NCBI GenBank assembly: GCA_944377425.1
Contig: CALWEX010000043.1
Coordinates: 1 to 60,195 of the forward strand
DNA from: an uncultured Clostridia bacterium
Lineage (GTDB): Bacteria; Bacillota; Clostridia; Lachnospirales; Anaerotignaceae
Reading direction: 5' to 3'
DNA length: 60,195 nucleotides
Each line of letters begins with the position of its first letter. The stretch's first letter is position 1. Below are positions 45,124-54,574 of this stretch, one piece after another. The notes beneath the pieces are model-generated. The model had not been told where the DNA came from, searched no databases, and saw only the letters and a program-made list of their open reading frames with translations. Made by a program: the position numbers and the translations under genes.

Positions 45124-46032
45124 TTATATTGATATTTTTTCAAAAAGTTCCATAACTTTTTCTTTTGAAGCAATATTTTCTGAAAACGCCGTTGCAGAAC
45201 CTGCCGCTACAGAGAGCAAAAAGGCTTTTTCATAATCTCCGTACCACATGTAACCTGCAACAAATCCAGCAACCATAGAATCACCCGAGCCAACAGTGTT
45301 AATTTTTGTGCCTTTTGGGGCAGGCAATGAATAAACACTGTTATCTTTACAGGCTATTACAGCGCCCTTGCTTCCTCTTGAAACAAGAACATTTTCAGGG
45401 CCTTCTTTTTTAAGTTTTACAGCAAGGTTTATTATTTTTTCTTCATTTTCAGCTTTCTCGCCAAAAAACTCCTCTAGTTCATAAACATTAGGCTTTACAA
45501 GAAACGGCTTATGCTTTAATACGCTTTTTAAACTTCTTCCTGATGTATCGGCAATAAATCTAACACCGGCCTCATTAAGACTTTTAGCCATTAATTCGTA
45601 TAAATTATTATAATCGCTTATAATTTCTGAGCCGGACAAAACTGCCACATCATCTTTATTCAGTTTTTGAAGCATACCAAGCAGTTTATCAACTTCTTTT
45701 TTCTCTGCTCTTGGTCCGCAGCCGTTTATTTCGGTTTCATTTTTGCCTTTTAATTTTACATTTATTCTTGTTTCACCTTTAGGCAAACGTATAAAGTTTT
45801 GCTTTATTCCCATAGAGGTTAAAGTATTTTCTATCATTTCACCTGTAAAACCAGCTGTAAAGCCAAGACATATGCTTTCAACAGCTAAATTTTTAAGCAT
45901 TGTTGAAACATTTATGCCCTTGCCTCCCACAAAAAACGACTCTTTAGCGCTTCTGTTCAACCCGCCGATTTTAATATCTGAACATTCCATAACATAATCA
46001 ACAGATGGATTAAGCGTTACTGTATAAATCAT
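45124..46032 (-). CDS. fruK: 1-Phosphofructokinase
   Basis: Phosphorylates fructose-1-phosphate to fructose-1,6-bisphosphate. The 302-residue PfkB-family kinase begins IYTVTLNPSVDYVME and contains VGGKGINVSTMLK and the catalytic NTVGSGDSMVAGF with its aspartate. GGGGTG precedes the ATG. It is the first gene of the operon. No DeoR-type FruR regulator gene is adjacent, which is unusual for fru operons of Firmicutes. Confidence 0.94.
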   Translation of the reverse strand: MIYTVTLNPSVDYVMECSDIKIGGLNRSAKESFFVGGKGINVSTMLKNLAVESICLGFTAGFTGEMIENTLTSMGIKQNFIRLPKGETRINVKLKGKNETEINGCGPRAEKKEVDKLLGMLQKLNKDDVAVLSGSEIISDYNNLYELMAKSLNEAGVRFIADTSGRSLKSVLKHKPFLVKPNVYELEEFFGEKAENEEKIINLAVKLKKEGPENVLVSRGSKGAVIACKDNSVYSLPAPKGTKINTVGSGDSMVAGFVAGYMWYGDYEKAFLLSVAAGSATAFSENIASKEKVMELFEKISI

Positions 46033-46049
46033 TAAAAATCACCCCGTAA

Positions 46050-46085
46050 ATTTATATTATCCAAAGTAACATTTACTATCCAAAA
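46050..46085 (-). promoter_or_regulatory. Direct repeats upstream of fruK, possible operator
   Basis: TTTGGATA occurs twice on the minus strand with a 19-base period, between a TATAAT-like box near 46087 (with TTGATT 15 bases upstream) and the fruK ribosome binding site. Repeats so placed could bind a regulator, but none is known; the match may be chance in AT-rich DNA. Confidence 0.35.
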
Positions 46086-46154
46086 TTATAAATGTATATT
46101 TTTGTAATCAATAGAAATTTTTAATATTTTAATGTTTTAAAGATATCAATAGTA

Positions 46155-46163
46155 TGTTATAAT
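46155..46163 (+). promoter_or_regulatory. Extended -10 promoter of the EamA gene
   Basis: TGTTATAAT is an extended -10 box (TATAAT at 46158-46163) about 44 bases before the ATG. No good -35 is present. Confidence 0.55.
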
Positions 46164-46206
46164 TCTTTTTGTTTATCAGTAAGTTTTTAGTATGGGGAGA
46201 AGTATT

Positions 46207-47109
46207 ATGAAAGAAAAAATTAAGGGGCCGCTATTTGTTTTGGTAAGCGGAACCTGCTGGGGATTTTCAGGCACATGCGGCCAGTATCTTTTTAATTACA
46301 AAAATGTAAATGCGGAATGGCTGTCATCTTACAGAATGCTCTTTGCAGGAATATTAATGGTTATACTTGCCATTTTTACACAAAGAGAAAATATTAAAGG
46401 TATTTTACATAACAAGTTAGACCGTATTGCACTTTTAATATTCGGTATAGCTGGACTTATGACATGCCAATATACATATTTTGCCGCTATAGCCCGTTCA
46501 AATGCGGCAACTGGAACGGTTTTACAATATTTAGGCCCGGCACTTATACTTATTTATATGTGCCTGCGCTATTTGAGACTTCCTAAACCACGCGAGATTT
46601 TGGCAATAATTTTTGCCATTTCCGGTACTTTTCTTATAGCTACTCATGGGGATATAAATAATCTTGCCATATCACCATCAGGATTATTTTTTGGTCTTTT
46701 ATCGGCTTTCACACTTGCAGTTTATACAGTACTTCCCGGAAGGCTCATTGAACGCTGGGGAAGCCTTACAGTAACCGGACTTGGAATGCTTATTGCCGGA
46801 ATTGTATTTACTATAGTTATAAGACCATGGAATATGGAGCAGAATATTGATTTTACAACAGTTTTTTTAGTTGCGGTAATAGTAATTATAGGTACTGCTA
46901 TGCCGTTTACTTTATACCTTAAAGGAGTAAGCATAATAGGCGCTTCAAAGGGAAGCATGCTGGCATGTATAGAGCCTGTAAGTGCCACTGTTTTTTCTGC
47001 TTTATGGCTTAAAAACAAATTTACAGTATTTGATTTGGCAGGCTTTGCCCTTATAATTACTACTGTTTTGCTTCTTTCATTAAAGAATACAAATAAAAGC
47101 ACTGAATAA
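46207..47109 (+). CDS. EamA/DMT family transporter
   Basis: A 300-residue inner-membrane transporter of the drug/metabolite family with ten predicted helices in two EamA repeats. The repeats open with FVLVSGTCWGFSGTCGQYLF and, in the second half, SGLFFGLLSAFTLAVYTVLP. AIARSNAATGTVLQYLGP and SMLACIEPVSATVFS are the conserved ends of each repeat. Substrate unknown. The ATG at 46207 has GGGGAG seven bases upstream; an ATG at 46192 precedes that site. It is followed closely by the PAP2 gene. Confidence 0.87.
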   Translation: MKEKIKGPLFVLVSGTCWGFSGTCGQYLFNYKNVNAEWLSSYRMLFAGILMVILAIFTQRENIKGILHNKLDRIALLIFGIAGLMTCQYTYFAAIARSNAATGTVLQYLGPALILIYMCLRYLRLPKPREILAIIFAISGTFLIATHGDINNLAISPSGLFFGLLSAFTLAVYTVLPGRLIERWGSLTVTGLGMLIAGIVFTIVIRPWNMEQNIDFTTVFLVAVIVIIGTAMPFTLYLKGVSIIGASKGSMLACIEPVSATVFSALWLKNKFTVFDLAGFALIITTVLLLSLKNTNKSTE

Positions 47110-47125
47110 AAAAGGCGGTAAAAAA

Positions 47126-47629
47126 ATGAAACCTGAAAACTATATAAAGCTTAACAACTTTATTAAAAGCCATAAAAAACTTGAAAAAGCAATTATATTT
47201 ATAGATAAAGGGTTTCCAAAACCTGTTATGTGGATTTTCTATTCAATGCTGTTTTTTTTAGCAATTAAAAAAGATAAAAGAGTTTTTGCTTGCGCATCTA
47301 TACCTTGGATAGATTTTTATATAGTTACTAAAATACGAAATAAAATAAACAGAAAACGGCCTTTTGAAAACATAGGTTTTGAGCCTATAGTGCCACATTC
47401 AAAAGGTAAGTCGTGCCCAAGCCGTCACGCATCTAGTTCTGTAATTATAACTTTTGCTGTATATTTTATATCACCTTTTTGGGGTATAATTACAGGTATT
47501 ATTAGTTTTTTTGTTTGCTTTTCAAGAATTTTAACTGGAGTTCATTATATAAGTGATGTTATTGCAGGTATGGCTATAAGTATATTTATTGGTACTGCAA
47601 CATTTTTTGGCGTATTACAGAAAAAATAA
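47126..47629 (+). CDS. PAP2 family phosphatase
   Basis: A 167-residue membrane phosphatase of the PAP2 (undecaprenyl pyrophosphatase / lipid phosphatase) superfamily. The three catalytic motifs are present: KINRKRPF, PSRHASS and SRILTGVHYISDV. It has about four membrane segments. It may recycle a lipid pyrophosphate or dephosphorylate phosphatidic acid; the sequence cannot choose. It lies 16 bases after the EamA gene. Confidence 0.87.
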   Translation: MKPENYIKLNNFIKSHKKLEKAIIFIDKGFPKPVMWIFYSMLFFLAIKKDKRVFACASIPWIDFYIVTKIRNKINRKRPFENIGFEPIVPHSKGKSCPSRHASSSVIITFAVYFISPFWGIITGIISFFVCFSRILTGVHYISDVIAGMAISIFIGTATFFGVLQKK

Positions 47630-47661
47630 TTTAATAGAAATAAAGAAAGCTGGTTTAATAC

Positions 47662-49008
47662 ATGAATAGGGATTTGACAGACGGAAATATAACTAAAACC
47701 ATGCTGATATTTGCTCTTCCTATGATAGCAGGTAATCTTCTTCAGCAGTTTTACAACATAACAGACACATTTATAGTTGGTCGATATGTCGGTTCAAACG
47801 GTTTAGCAGCTGTTGGCTCGGCATACTCACTTATGACATTTATAACATCAATAATTATAGGCCTTTCTATGGGAAGCGGAGCTTTGTTTTCTATTTATTT
47901 TGGCCAGCGGAACTTAGATAAACTTAAAAATTCTATATTTGTAGCTTTTATAATTATAGGCATAACAACAATTGTATTAAATGTACTTTCATTCGTATTT
48001 ATAGATGGAATACTTGTGTTTTTAAGAACACCTCAGGAAATATATTCCTTAATGCGAGATTATGTTTTTATTATATTTATGGGCCTTACTGCATCTTTTA
48101 TATATAATTTTTTTGCCTCTGTTTTACGTTCTATAGGAAATTCGTTTATACCACTTGTATTTTTGGCTGTTTCCGCAGTTTTAAACATAATTCTTGATTT
48201 AGTATTTATTATAAACTTTAATTGGGGCGTTGGCGGAGCGGCAGCGGCTACAGTAATAGCGCAGTATGTTTCAGCTATAGGTATATTAATATATACAATT
48301 AAATATTTTCCTGAAATACGTGTTTCCAAAAAACATGTGAAAATAACAAAAGCTTCTGTTTCAGAGCTTTCGCAATTTTCATTTCTTACATGCCTACAGC
48401 AGTCAGTAATGAATTTCGGAATACTTATGATTCAGGGATTAGTTAACAGCTTTGGAACTGCTATAATGGCGGCCTTTGCTGCTGCTGTTAAAATAGACTC
48501 TTTTGCATACATGCCTGTTATGGATTTCGGTAATGCTTTTTCAACATATACAGCTCAGAATTATGGCGCTAAAAAAACCGAAAGAATAGAAAAAGGCATT
48601 AAGAGCGCTGTTCTAACAGCCGCTGTATTTTGTATTATAATATCTGTTTTAGTTTGTGTTTTTGCAAAATACTTAATGCTTATATTCATCAATCCTCAAG
48701 AAACAGAAATAATTTCAGCAGGAGTACACTATTTAAGAATAGAAGGCGCTTTTTATATTGGCATAGGTTTTTTATCGCTGTTTTATGGTTTTTATCGAGC
48801 AATCAAAATACCAGCCATGTCTGTTGTTTTAACAGTAATTTCTCTTGGCGCACGAGTTCTTATTTCTTATACTGTTTCTTCAATACCTTCCATAGGTGTT
48901 ACAGCAATTTGGGCTTCAATACCTATAGGCTGGTTTTTAGCTGACTTTGCAGGATTTATATACTACAAAATGCATAAAGCAAAAATAGAAAAGCAAATTT
49001 TAGGTTGA
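47662..49008 (+). CDS. MATE family efflux transporter
   Basis: A 448-residue membrane exporter of the MATE/MOP group with about 12 helices. It begins GNITKTMLIFALPMIAGNLLQQFYNITDTFIVGRYVG, the typical first helix pair, abbreviated here by its motifs LPMIAGNLLQQFYN and DTFIVGRYVG. AAATVIAQYVSA and the second repeat FLTCLQQSVMNFG follow. The cation used and the substrate are unknown. It is third in the plus-strand group, with a weak ribosome binding site. Confidence 0.9.
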   Translation: MNRDLTDGNITKTMLIFALPMIAGNLLQQFYNITDTFIVGRYVGSNGLAAVGSAYSLMTFITSIIIGLSMGSGALFSIYFGQRNLDKLKNSIFVAFIIIGITTIVLNVLSFVFIDGILVFLRTPQEIYSLMRDYVFIIFMGLTASFIYNFFASVLRSIGNSFIPLVFLAVSAVLNIILDLVFIINFNWGVGGAAAATVIAQYVSAIGILIYTIKYFPEIRVSKKHVKITKASVSELSQFSFLTCLQQSVMNFGILMIQGLVNSFGTAIMAAFAAAVKIDSFAYMPVMDFGNAFSTYTAQNYGAKKTERIEKGIKSAVLTAAVFCIIISVLVCVFAKYLMLIFINPQETEIISAGVHYLRIEGAFYIGIGFLSLFYGFYRAIKIPAMSVVLTVISLGARVLISYTVSSIPSIGVTAIWASIPIGWFLADFAGFIYYKMHKAKIEKQILG

Positions 49009-49016
49009 ATATAAGT

Positions 49017-49048
49017 AAAAAAGCAAACCATATTTTGGTTTGCTTTTT
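49017..49048. terminator. Bidirectional terminator between MATE gene and galE
   Basis: AAAAAGCAAACCA and TGGTTTGCTTTTT form a perfect stem with T runs on both strands. The galE stop codon overlaps its edge. Confidence 0.88.
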
Positions 49049-50060
49049 ATTCTTCATATCCCTTTGGATTAAGTTTTTGCCATGACCATTCATCAAGGCA
49101 CATTTTTTCTATATTTCTTTCAGCTTTCCAGCCTATTTCTTTTTGTGCCATAGTAATATCAGCAAAACATGTACCTACATCACCTTGGCGCCGTGGAGCT
49201 ATTTCGTAATTTATTTTCATTCCAGATGCTTTTTCAAAACTTTTGATTACTTCTAAAACGCTATAGCCATGTCCGCTTCCCAAATTAAGAGTCAGTACAC
49301 AGTTATTAATAGCATTTAGCTTTTCAAGAGCTTTAATATGCCCTTTAGCCAAATCGCATACATGAATATAATCTCTTACACCAGTTCCATCTATTGTATT
49401 ATAGTCATTACCAAATACATACAGCTTTTCAAGCCTTCCAGAAGCAACCTGAGAAACATATGGCATAAGGTTTGAAGGTGTTCCCATTGGGTCTTCACCA
49501 ATCAACCCACTTTCATGGGCTCCTATAGGGTTAAAATACCGCAGTATGACAGCTCCAGCCTTTTCAGATTTTGCAAAATCTGATACTATATATTCCTGTA
49601 TCATTTTTGTTCTGCCGTAAGGGTTATATGGAAAAAGCGGAGCTGTTTCTTTAATTGGGTTATTATCCGTAAGACCATAAACAGCCGCTGATGAGCTTAA
49701 AACTATTTTTTTTACATTATATTTTTTCATAGCATAGCAAATATTCATTGTACCTATTACGTTGTTTTCGTAATATTCCAAAGGATGTGCCACAGAATCT
49801 GGTATTGATTTAAGTGCCGCAAAATGAATAACTGAATCAATATTTTCTTTTTCGAATATCTCAAATATTTCTTCTTTATTTCTTAAATCAGCATTGTAAA
49901 AAACAGGCTTTTTACCTGTAATTTTTTCTATTCTATCAAGTACTTGTTTTCGGGAATTTGAAAGATTATCCACTATTACCACATGAGAACCAGACTCTAA
50001 CAAACTAACACATGTATGGCTTCCTATATATCCAGTTCCTCCTGTAACCAAAACCCTCAT
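49047..50060 (-). CDS. galE: UDP-glucose 4-epimerase GalE
   Basis: Interconverts UDP-glucose and UDP-galactose. The 337-residue short-chain dehydrogenase-type protein has the NAD motif VTGGTGYIGSH, LSSSAAVYG, and the catalytic YNPYGRTK with Tyr and Lys, then LRYFNPIGAHESG. The ATG at 50060 is preceded by GGGGGATATAGTA; the frame opens at 50075. galK and galT are absent, so a role in supplying UDP-galactose for surface polymers is as likely as galactose catabolism. Confidence 0.93.
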   Translation of the reverse strand: MRVLVTGGTGYIGSHTCVSLLESGSHVVIVDNLSNSRKQVLDRIEKITGKKPVFYNADLRNKEEIFEIFEKENIDSVIHFAALKSIPDSVAHPLEYYENNVIGTMNICYAMKKYNVKKIVLSSSAAVYGLTDNNPIKETAPLFPYNPYGRTKMIQEYIVSDFAKSEKAGAVILRYFNPIGAHESGLIGEDPMGTPSNLMPYVSQVASGRLEKLYVFGNDYNTIDGTGVRDYIHVCDLAKGHIKALEKLNAINNCVLTLNLGSGHGYSVLEVIKSFEKASGMKINYEIAPRRQGDVGTCFADITMAQKEIGWKAERNIEKMCLDEWSWQKLNPKGYEE

Positions 50061-50118
50061 TACTATATCCCCCATTTTGATATATACTAACTAAAATTTT
50101 ACAGTATTTTGCATTATT

Positions 50119-51429
50119 TTACAATTTAATTTTAAATTTAACGCAGTAAATGGCATAAATAAGTGTTAATAACTCAACACATGGCATAACGTACCAAATG
50201 GCACTATCGCCAAACAACAGCGGAAAAATCACTACAAATACAGATGAAAGAGCAAGTCCCCTTAAAATGCATACTCTCATGGAATACCCGCTTTTCATTA
50301 CAGCTTGAAAACATCCGCTTATATAAATGTTGCTTACTGCCATAAGGAAAGATATAAAATATATCCTAACTGCCATAACAGCTATGCTCATAAGCTCGTC
50401 ATCAGCATCAACAAACATATTTATAATAATCTCCGGCTTTAACTCACCAAAAAGCGTAACTGCAATAGATATTATAACCGATGTTATTATGCCTGCTTTA
50501 AAAAGAGATGATACTCTTTCTTCATTTTTTGCACTGTAATTGGCCGCAATAAGTGGCTGAACAGTTTGTGACACACCATTTGAAAGAGAATTTACCACAA
50601 GATATGCGTTTTCAACAATTCCATATGCTGTTATACCTACAAAACCTATTGTATTTCTAAGCTGAATATTAAAAAGACTTATAACAACCGCATTGGAAAT
50701 TTCTATAAAAAAGTTAGGGAATCCACATTTAAAAACACGACTTATGCTGTTTAAATTAATATCGCTAAAAACCAGTTTAAGCCTGTTATTTTTAGTTAAA
50801 AAATGTGTGGAATAAATAATTAAAGACAAAACACTGCCGGCAAGAGTAGCCCATGCTCCTCCTGCAATACCCATATCAAATGGAACAATAAAAATATAGT
50901 CTAAAACTACATTTGTAATTCCACCAGCTATTACGCCAGCCATAGCTCTTTTAGGCGACATATCATTTCTTACAAATACCTGAAGCATTGCCGAAAATAT
51001 AAAAAGCGGTACACCGCTTACAAATATATATCCGTATTGACTTATATAGCCGTAAATTTCATCGCTGGCACCAATAAAGTACATTATAGGTTTAAAAAAC
51101 GGCAGAATAACCGATGCATAAATTACAGAAAATACAACACCGAATAAAACTGAAATTGTAAAAAAGGTTTGCCCTTTTCGTATTTTCTTTTCACCAAATG
51201 CCGCAGACATCATAACGGCGCCGCCAACACCTAAAAGATATCCTGTACCATAAAAAAGAGAAAAAACAGGCGTTATAACGTTTAATGCTGCCATTGCCTT
51301 TTCACTTATAAAGCGGCCTATTATAATAGCATCGCCTAAAATATAAATAGATGTAACAAGAGTTGCAAATATAGTAGGTATAAGAAATCTAAAATATAAT
51401 TTTTTAATATCATCGTTTAATATGTCCAT
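50119..51429 (-). CDS. MATE family efflux transporter (second copy type)
   Basis: A 436-residue MATE-type exporter, only distantly similar to the one at 47662. It starts LNDDIKKLYFRFLIPTIFA and has GDAIIIGRFISEKAMAALN, GGAVMMSAAFGEKK and IAGGAWATLAGSVLS. About 12 membrane segments are visible. Substrate unknown. It has an extended -10 promoter and a short hairpin in its 5' region, and is separated from clpB by the clpB terminator. Confidence 0.9.
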   Translation of the reverse strand: MDILNDDIKKLYFRFLIPTIFATLVTSIYILGDAIIIGRFISEKAMAALNVITPVFSLFYGTGYLLGVGGAVMMSAAFGEKKIRKGQTFFTISVLFGVVFSVIYASVILPFFKPIMYFIGASDEIYGYISQYGYIFVSGVPLFIFSAMLQVFVRNDMSPKRAMAGVIAGGITNVVLDYIFIVPFDMGIAGGAWATLAGSVLSLIIYSTHFLTKNNRLKLVFSDINLNSISRVFKCGFPNFFIEISNAVVISLFNIQLRNTIGFVGITAYGIVENAYLVVNSLSNGVSQTVQPLIAANYSAKNEERVSSLFKAGIITSVIISIAVTLFGELKPEIIINMFVDADDELMSIAVMAVRIYFISFLMAVSNIYISGCFQAVMKSGYSMRVCILRGLALSSVFVVIFPLLFGDSAIWYVMPCVELLTLIYAIYCVKFKIKL

Positions 51430-51463
51430 AATTACCTGCCGATTATTAATTTATTTACAAAAT

Positions 51464-51492
51464 AAAAACGGGATATTTGTTAATTATTCCCG
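51464..51492 (-). terminator. Small hairpin with T run at the 5' end of the MATE transcript
   Basis: On the minus strand ACGGGA and TCCCGT (6 bp, 14-base loop) are followed by TTTTTATTTT. It begins about three bases after the start predicted from the promoter at 51502-51510, so it would lie in the leader of the MATE mRNA. Confidence 0.5.
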
Positions 51493-51501
51493 TATTTTAG
51501 T

Positions 51502-51510
51502 ATTATACCA
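51502..51510 (-). promoter_or_regulatory. Extended -10 promoter of the MATE gene
   Basis: TGGTATAAT on the minus strand (TATAAT at 51502-51507 with TG one base upstream). A weak TTTGAT lies 11 bases further upstream, closer than a normal -35. Confidence 0.6.
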
Positions 51511-51620
51511 CATTAAATATCAAATTACACATTATTTTTAAGTTATTAAATTTTTATAACTTTTTTCCAACCTTTTTCCAACTATTTTCTAACTTTATTT
51601 AAAGTTTAGATTTAATTACT

Positions 51621-51673
51621 TAAAACAAAAAACAGCAGGCCCCAATTATATTATTAATTGAAACCCACTGTTT
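51621..51673 (-). terminator. Terminator of clpB
   Basis: On the minus strand AAACAG...TTTCAATT pairs imperfectly with AATTGGGG...CTGTTT, followed by a T run. It closes clpB about 45 bases after the stop. Confidence 0.75.
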
Positions 51674-51718
51674 AATTCAATTTAATTTATACAGCTTTTA
51701 ATCGCTTTAATTATTTAA

Positions 51719-54301
51719 TTACTCAACTACAAGCTGATTTCCATTTACACCAACTGTGAGAGTTGTTCCAGGAGCTACATCATCGCCTATTATCTTCTTA
51801 GCAATAAGCGTTTCGACATACTGCTGGATATATCTCTTTAACGGTCTTGCACCATAAATCATATCGTAGCCGTTATCAACAATAAACTTCTTAGCTTCGT
51901 CTGTAACAATGCATGTAAGCTGTTTGTCTTTAAGACGTCTGTTAAGGTCGGCGATAAGAAGGTCAACAATAGATGTAACATTGTCTTTTGTAAGTGGTTT
52001 AAACATTACAATCTCGTCAAGCCTGTTAAGGAATTCAGGTCTGAATGAGTGCTTCAAAAGAGCATCTACTCTATCTTTTGCTTCTTGGCTTATTTGGCCA
52101 TCTGCCTCTATACCCTCAAGTAAATCCTGAGAACCAAGGTTGGAAGTAAGAATAATAATAGTATTCTTAAAATCTACTGTTCTGCCCTGTGAATCTGTAA
52201 TTCTTCCGTCATCAAGCACCTGAAGAAGAATGTTGAATACATCAGGGTGAGCTTTTTCAACCTCATCAAAAAGTACTACAGAATAAGGTCTTCTTGCAAC
52301 AGCCTCTGTAAGCTGTCCGCCTTCCTCATAACCTACATATCCCGGAGGCGCTCCTATAAGTCTTGACACTGAGAATTTCTCCATATATTCGGTCATATCA
52401 ATACGAATAATGTTCTTTTCATCATCAAAAAGGCTTTCTGCAAGGGCCTTAGCAAGTTCTGTTTTACCAACACCAGTTGGTCCAAGGAACATAAAAGAAC
52501 CAATAGGTCTGTTTGGATTTTGTATTCCGGCACGGCTTCTAAGTATAGCCTCAGAAACTTTTGTAACAGCTTCGTCCTGACCTACTACCCTCTTATGGAG
52601 TATGTCTTCCATGTGTATAAGTTTTTCTCTTTCACCTTCAACAAGCTTTGCAACAGGTATACCTGTCCAACGCTCTATAATTTTGGCTATTTCCTCATCT
52701 GTTACTTTATTTCTTAAAAGAGTATTTTTAGCTTCTTCTCCGCTCTCTTCCTCAGCTGCTTTAAGCTCTTTCTGTAACTGTGGAAGTTTGCCATATTTAA
52801 GCTCTGCCGCCTTGTTAAGGTCGTATTTTCTTTCAGCCATTTCAATTTCAGCATTTGTCTGCTCAATTTGGCTCTTTAACTGCTGAACTTTGTCAATTGA
52901 TGTCTTTTCGTTTTCCCATTTAGCTTTAAGGGCGTTAAACTCTTCCCTTAACTCTGCAAGCTCTTTCTGAATTTCGGTAAGATGCTCAACTGAAATCTTG
53001 TCATTTTCTTTCTTAAGAGCAGCTTCTTCAATCTCATGCTGAATAATTTTTCTTCTTATAACATCAAGCTCTGTAGGCATTGAATCAATTTCTGTTCTTA
53101 TCATAGCGCAGGCTTCATCAATAAGGTCTATAGCCTTATCTGGAAGGAACCTGTCTGTTATATACCTGTTAGAAAGTGTAGCAGCGGCAATTATAGCCTG
53201 GTCCTGAATTTTAACTCCATGATAAACCTCATATCTTTCTTTAAGACCACGAAGAATAGCAACAGTATCTTCTACTGTAGGCTCTGCAACCATAACCGGC
53301 TGGAAACGTCTTTCAAGAGCGGCATCTTTTTCTATATACTGCTTATACTCGTTAAGAGTTGTTGCACCTATACAATGAAGCTCTCCACGGGCAAGCATTG
53401 GTTTAAGAAGGTTGCCTGCGTCCATAGCACCGTCTGATTTTCCGGCGCCTACTATTGTATGAAGTTCATCAATGAAAAGTATAATTTTACCTTCACTCTT
53501 TTTAACTTCGTTTAATACAGCCTTAAGTCTTTCCTCAAACTCACCTCTGTATTTAGCACCAGCAATAAGAGAACCCATATCAAGAGCAAATATTGTTTTG
53601 TCCTTTAAGCTGTTAGGAACATCCTCGCTTACTATTCTTTCGGCAAGACCTTCGGCAATAGCTGTTTTACCAACACCAGGTTCACCTATTAAAACAGGGT
53701 TATTCTTAGTTTTTCTTGAAAGTATTCTTATTACATTTCTTATTTCATCATCACGGCCTATAACAGGGTCGAGTTTTTTACTTCTTGCTCTTTCCACAAG
53801 GTCATAGCCGTATTTATTAAGAACGTCATAAGTATTTTCAGGGTTTTCGCTTGTAACTCTTGCGTTGCCGCGAACAGCTTTAAGTTGTTTCATAAATTCG
53901 TCTTTTGTAATGTTGTATTTTTTGAAAAGACGTTTAACTGCCTCGTTAGGGCTGTTAATAAGAGCCATAAATATATGCTCAACTGAAACAAAATCATCCT
54001 TCATGTTTTCAGCCATTTTTTCGGCCTGTTCCAAAACCATGTTAAGCTCTCCTGAAAGATAAAGCTGACCACTTCCAGAACCATAAGGAAGATTTTTAAT
54101 TTCTTTTTCACAATCATTAAGAAGGCCGTTTACGCTTATGTTCATTTTAACCAACATCTGTGGAATAAGGCCATCTGACTGAGTTAAAAGACCATAAAGC
54201 AAATGTTGCTGGTCAATTTGTGTATTTTTATGTTCTAAAGCCGCACTCTGAGCACTTTGAACAGCCTCAAGAGATTTCTGCGTAAATTTCTGTGTATTCA
54301 T
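51719..54301 (-). CDS. clpB: ATP-dependent disaggregase ClpB
   Basis: Hsp100 chaperone that resolubilises aggregated proteins with DnaK. The 860-residue protein has the N-terminal Clp repeat domain (1-150), AAA-1 with [15 protein letters not shown], the long coiled-coil middle domain (about 400-530) that marks ClpB rather than ClpC, and AAA-2 with [16 protein letters not shown] and [13 protein letters not shown]. The C-terminal region ends [13 protein letters not shown]. The ATG at 54301 has AAAGGA nine bases upstream. Control is by a CIRCE operator over its promoter. Confidence 0.96.
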   Translation of the reverse strand: MNTQKFTQKSLEAVQSAQSAALEHKNTQIDQQHLLYGLLTQSDGLIPQMLVKMNISVNGLLNDCEKEIKNLPYGSGSGQLYLSGELNMVLEQAEKMAENMKDDFVSVEHIFMALINSPNEAVKRLFKKYNITKDEFMKQLKAVRGNARVTSENPENTYDVLNKYGYDLVERARSKKLDPVIGRDDEIRNVIRILSRKTKNNPVLIGEPGVGKTAIAEGLAERIVSEDVPNSLKDKTIFALDMGSLIAGAKYRGEFEERLKAVLNEVKKSEGKIILFIDELHTIVGAGKSDGAMDAGNLLKPMLARGELHCIGATTLNEYKQYIEKDAALERRFQPVMVAEPTVEDTVAILRGLKERYEVYHGVKIQDQAIIAAATLSNRYITDRFLPDKAIDLIDEACAMIRTEIDSMPTELDVIRRKIIQHEIEEAALKKENDKISVEHLTEIQKELAELREEFNALKAKWENEKTSIDKVQQLKSQIEQTNAEIEMAERKYDLNKAAELKYGKLPQLQKELKAAEEESGEEAKNTLLRNKVTDEEIAKIIERWTGIPVAKLVEGEREKLIHMEDILHKRVVGQDEAVTKVSEAILRSRAGIQNPNRPIGSFMFLGPTGVGKTELAKALAESLFDDEKNIIRIDMTEYMEKFSVSRLIGAPPGYVGYEEGGQLTEAVARRPYSVVLFDEVEKAHPDVFNILLQVLDDGRITDSQGRTVDFKNTIIILTSNLGSQDLLEGIEADGQISQEAKDRVDALLKHSFRPEFLNRLDEIVMFKPLTKDNVTSIVDLLIADLNRRLKDKQLTCIVTDEAKKFIVDNGYDMIYGARPLKRYIQQYVETLIAKKIIGDDVAPGTTLTVGVNGNQLVVE

Positions 54302-54379
54302 AAGCACCAATCCTTTCTAAGTGGTGTATCATTAACAATAATAATATGTGTTAACATTTATTTCATCTAACATAAAAGG

Positions 54380-54408
54380 ATTATAGCACTGTTAGCACTC
54401 GATGTCAA
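54380..54408 (-). promoter_or_regulatory. Consensus sigma-A promoter of clpB
   Basis: TTGACA (54403-54408), exactly 17 bases, TATAAT (54380-54385), a perfect match. The -35 lies in the spacer of the CIRCE element, so repressor binding would block polymerase. Confidence 0.92.
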
Positions 54409-54418
54409 TGAGTGCTAA
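54392..54418. promoter_or_regulatory. CIRCE operator (HrcA site)
   Basis: TTAGCACTC, nine bases, GAGTGCTAA: a perfect match to the CIRCE inverted repeat bound by the heat-shock repressor HrcA. It overlaps the clpB core promoter. Confidence 0.96.
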
Positions 54419-54574
54419 CAAAAAATTTTAAACATTTTATGTAAACTTTTCAAAGTTAAAAAACAATGTATTTAGTCACATTTTAGTATATTTTATGTGA
54501 ACTAAATTAAAATTAATAAAATTTTTTAATTGAAGTTATTATTTGTACTTAATTTTATACATATTTAATAAATA

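Noticed and set aside
54392..54418. CIRCE palindrome read as a terminator
   Set aside because: No T run follows on either strand at the right distance, and the match to the HrcA site and overlap with the promoter are exact.
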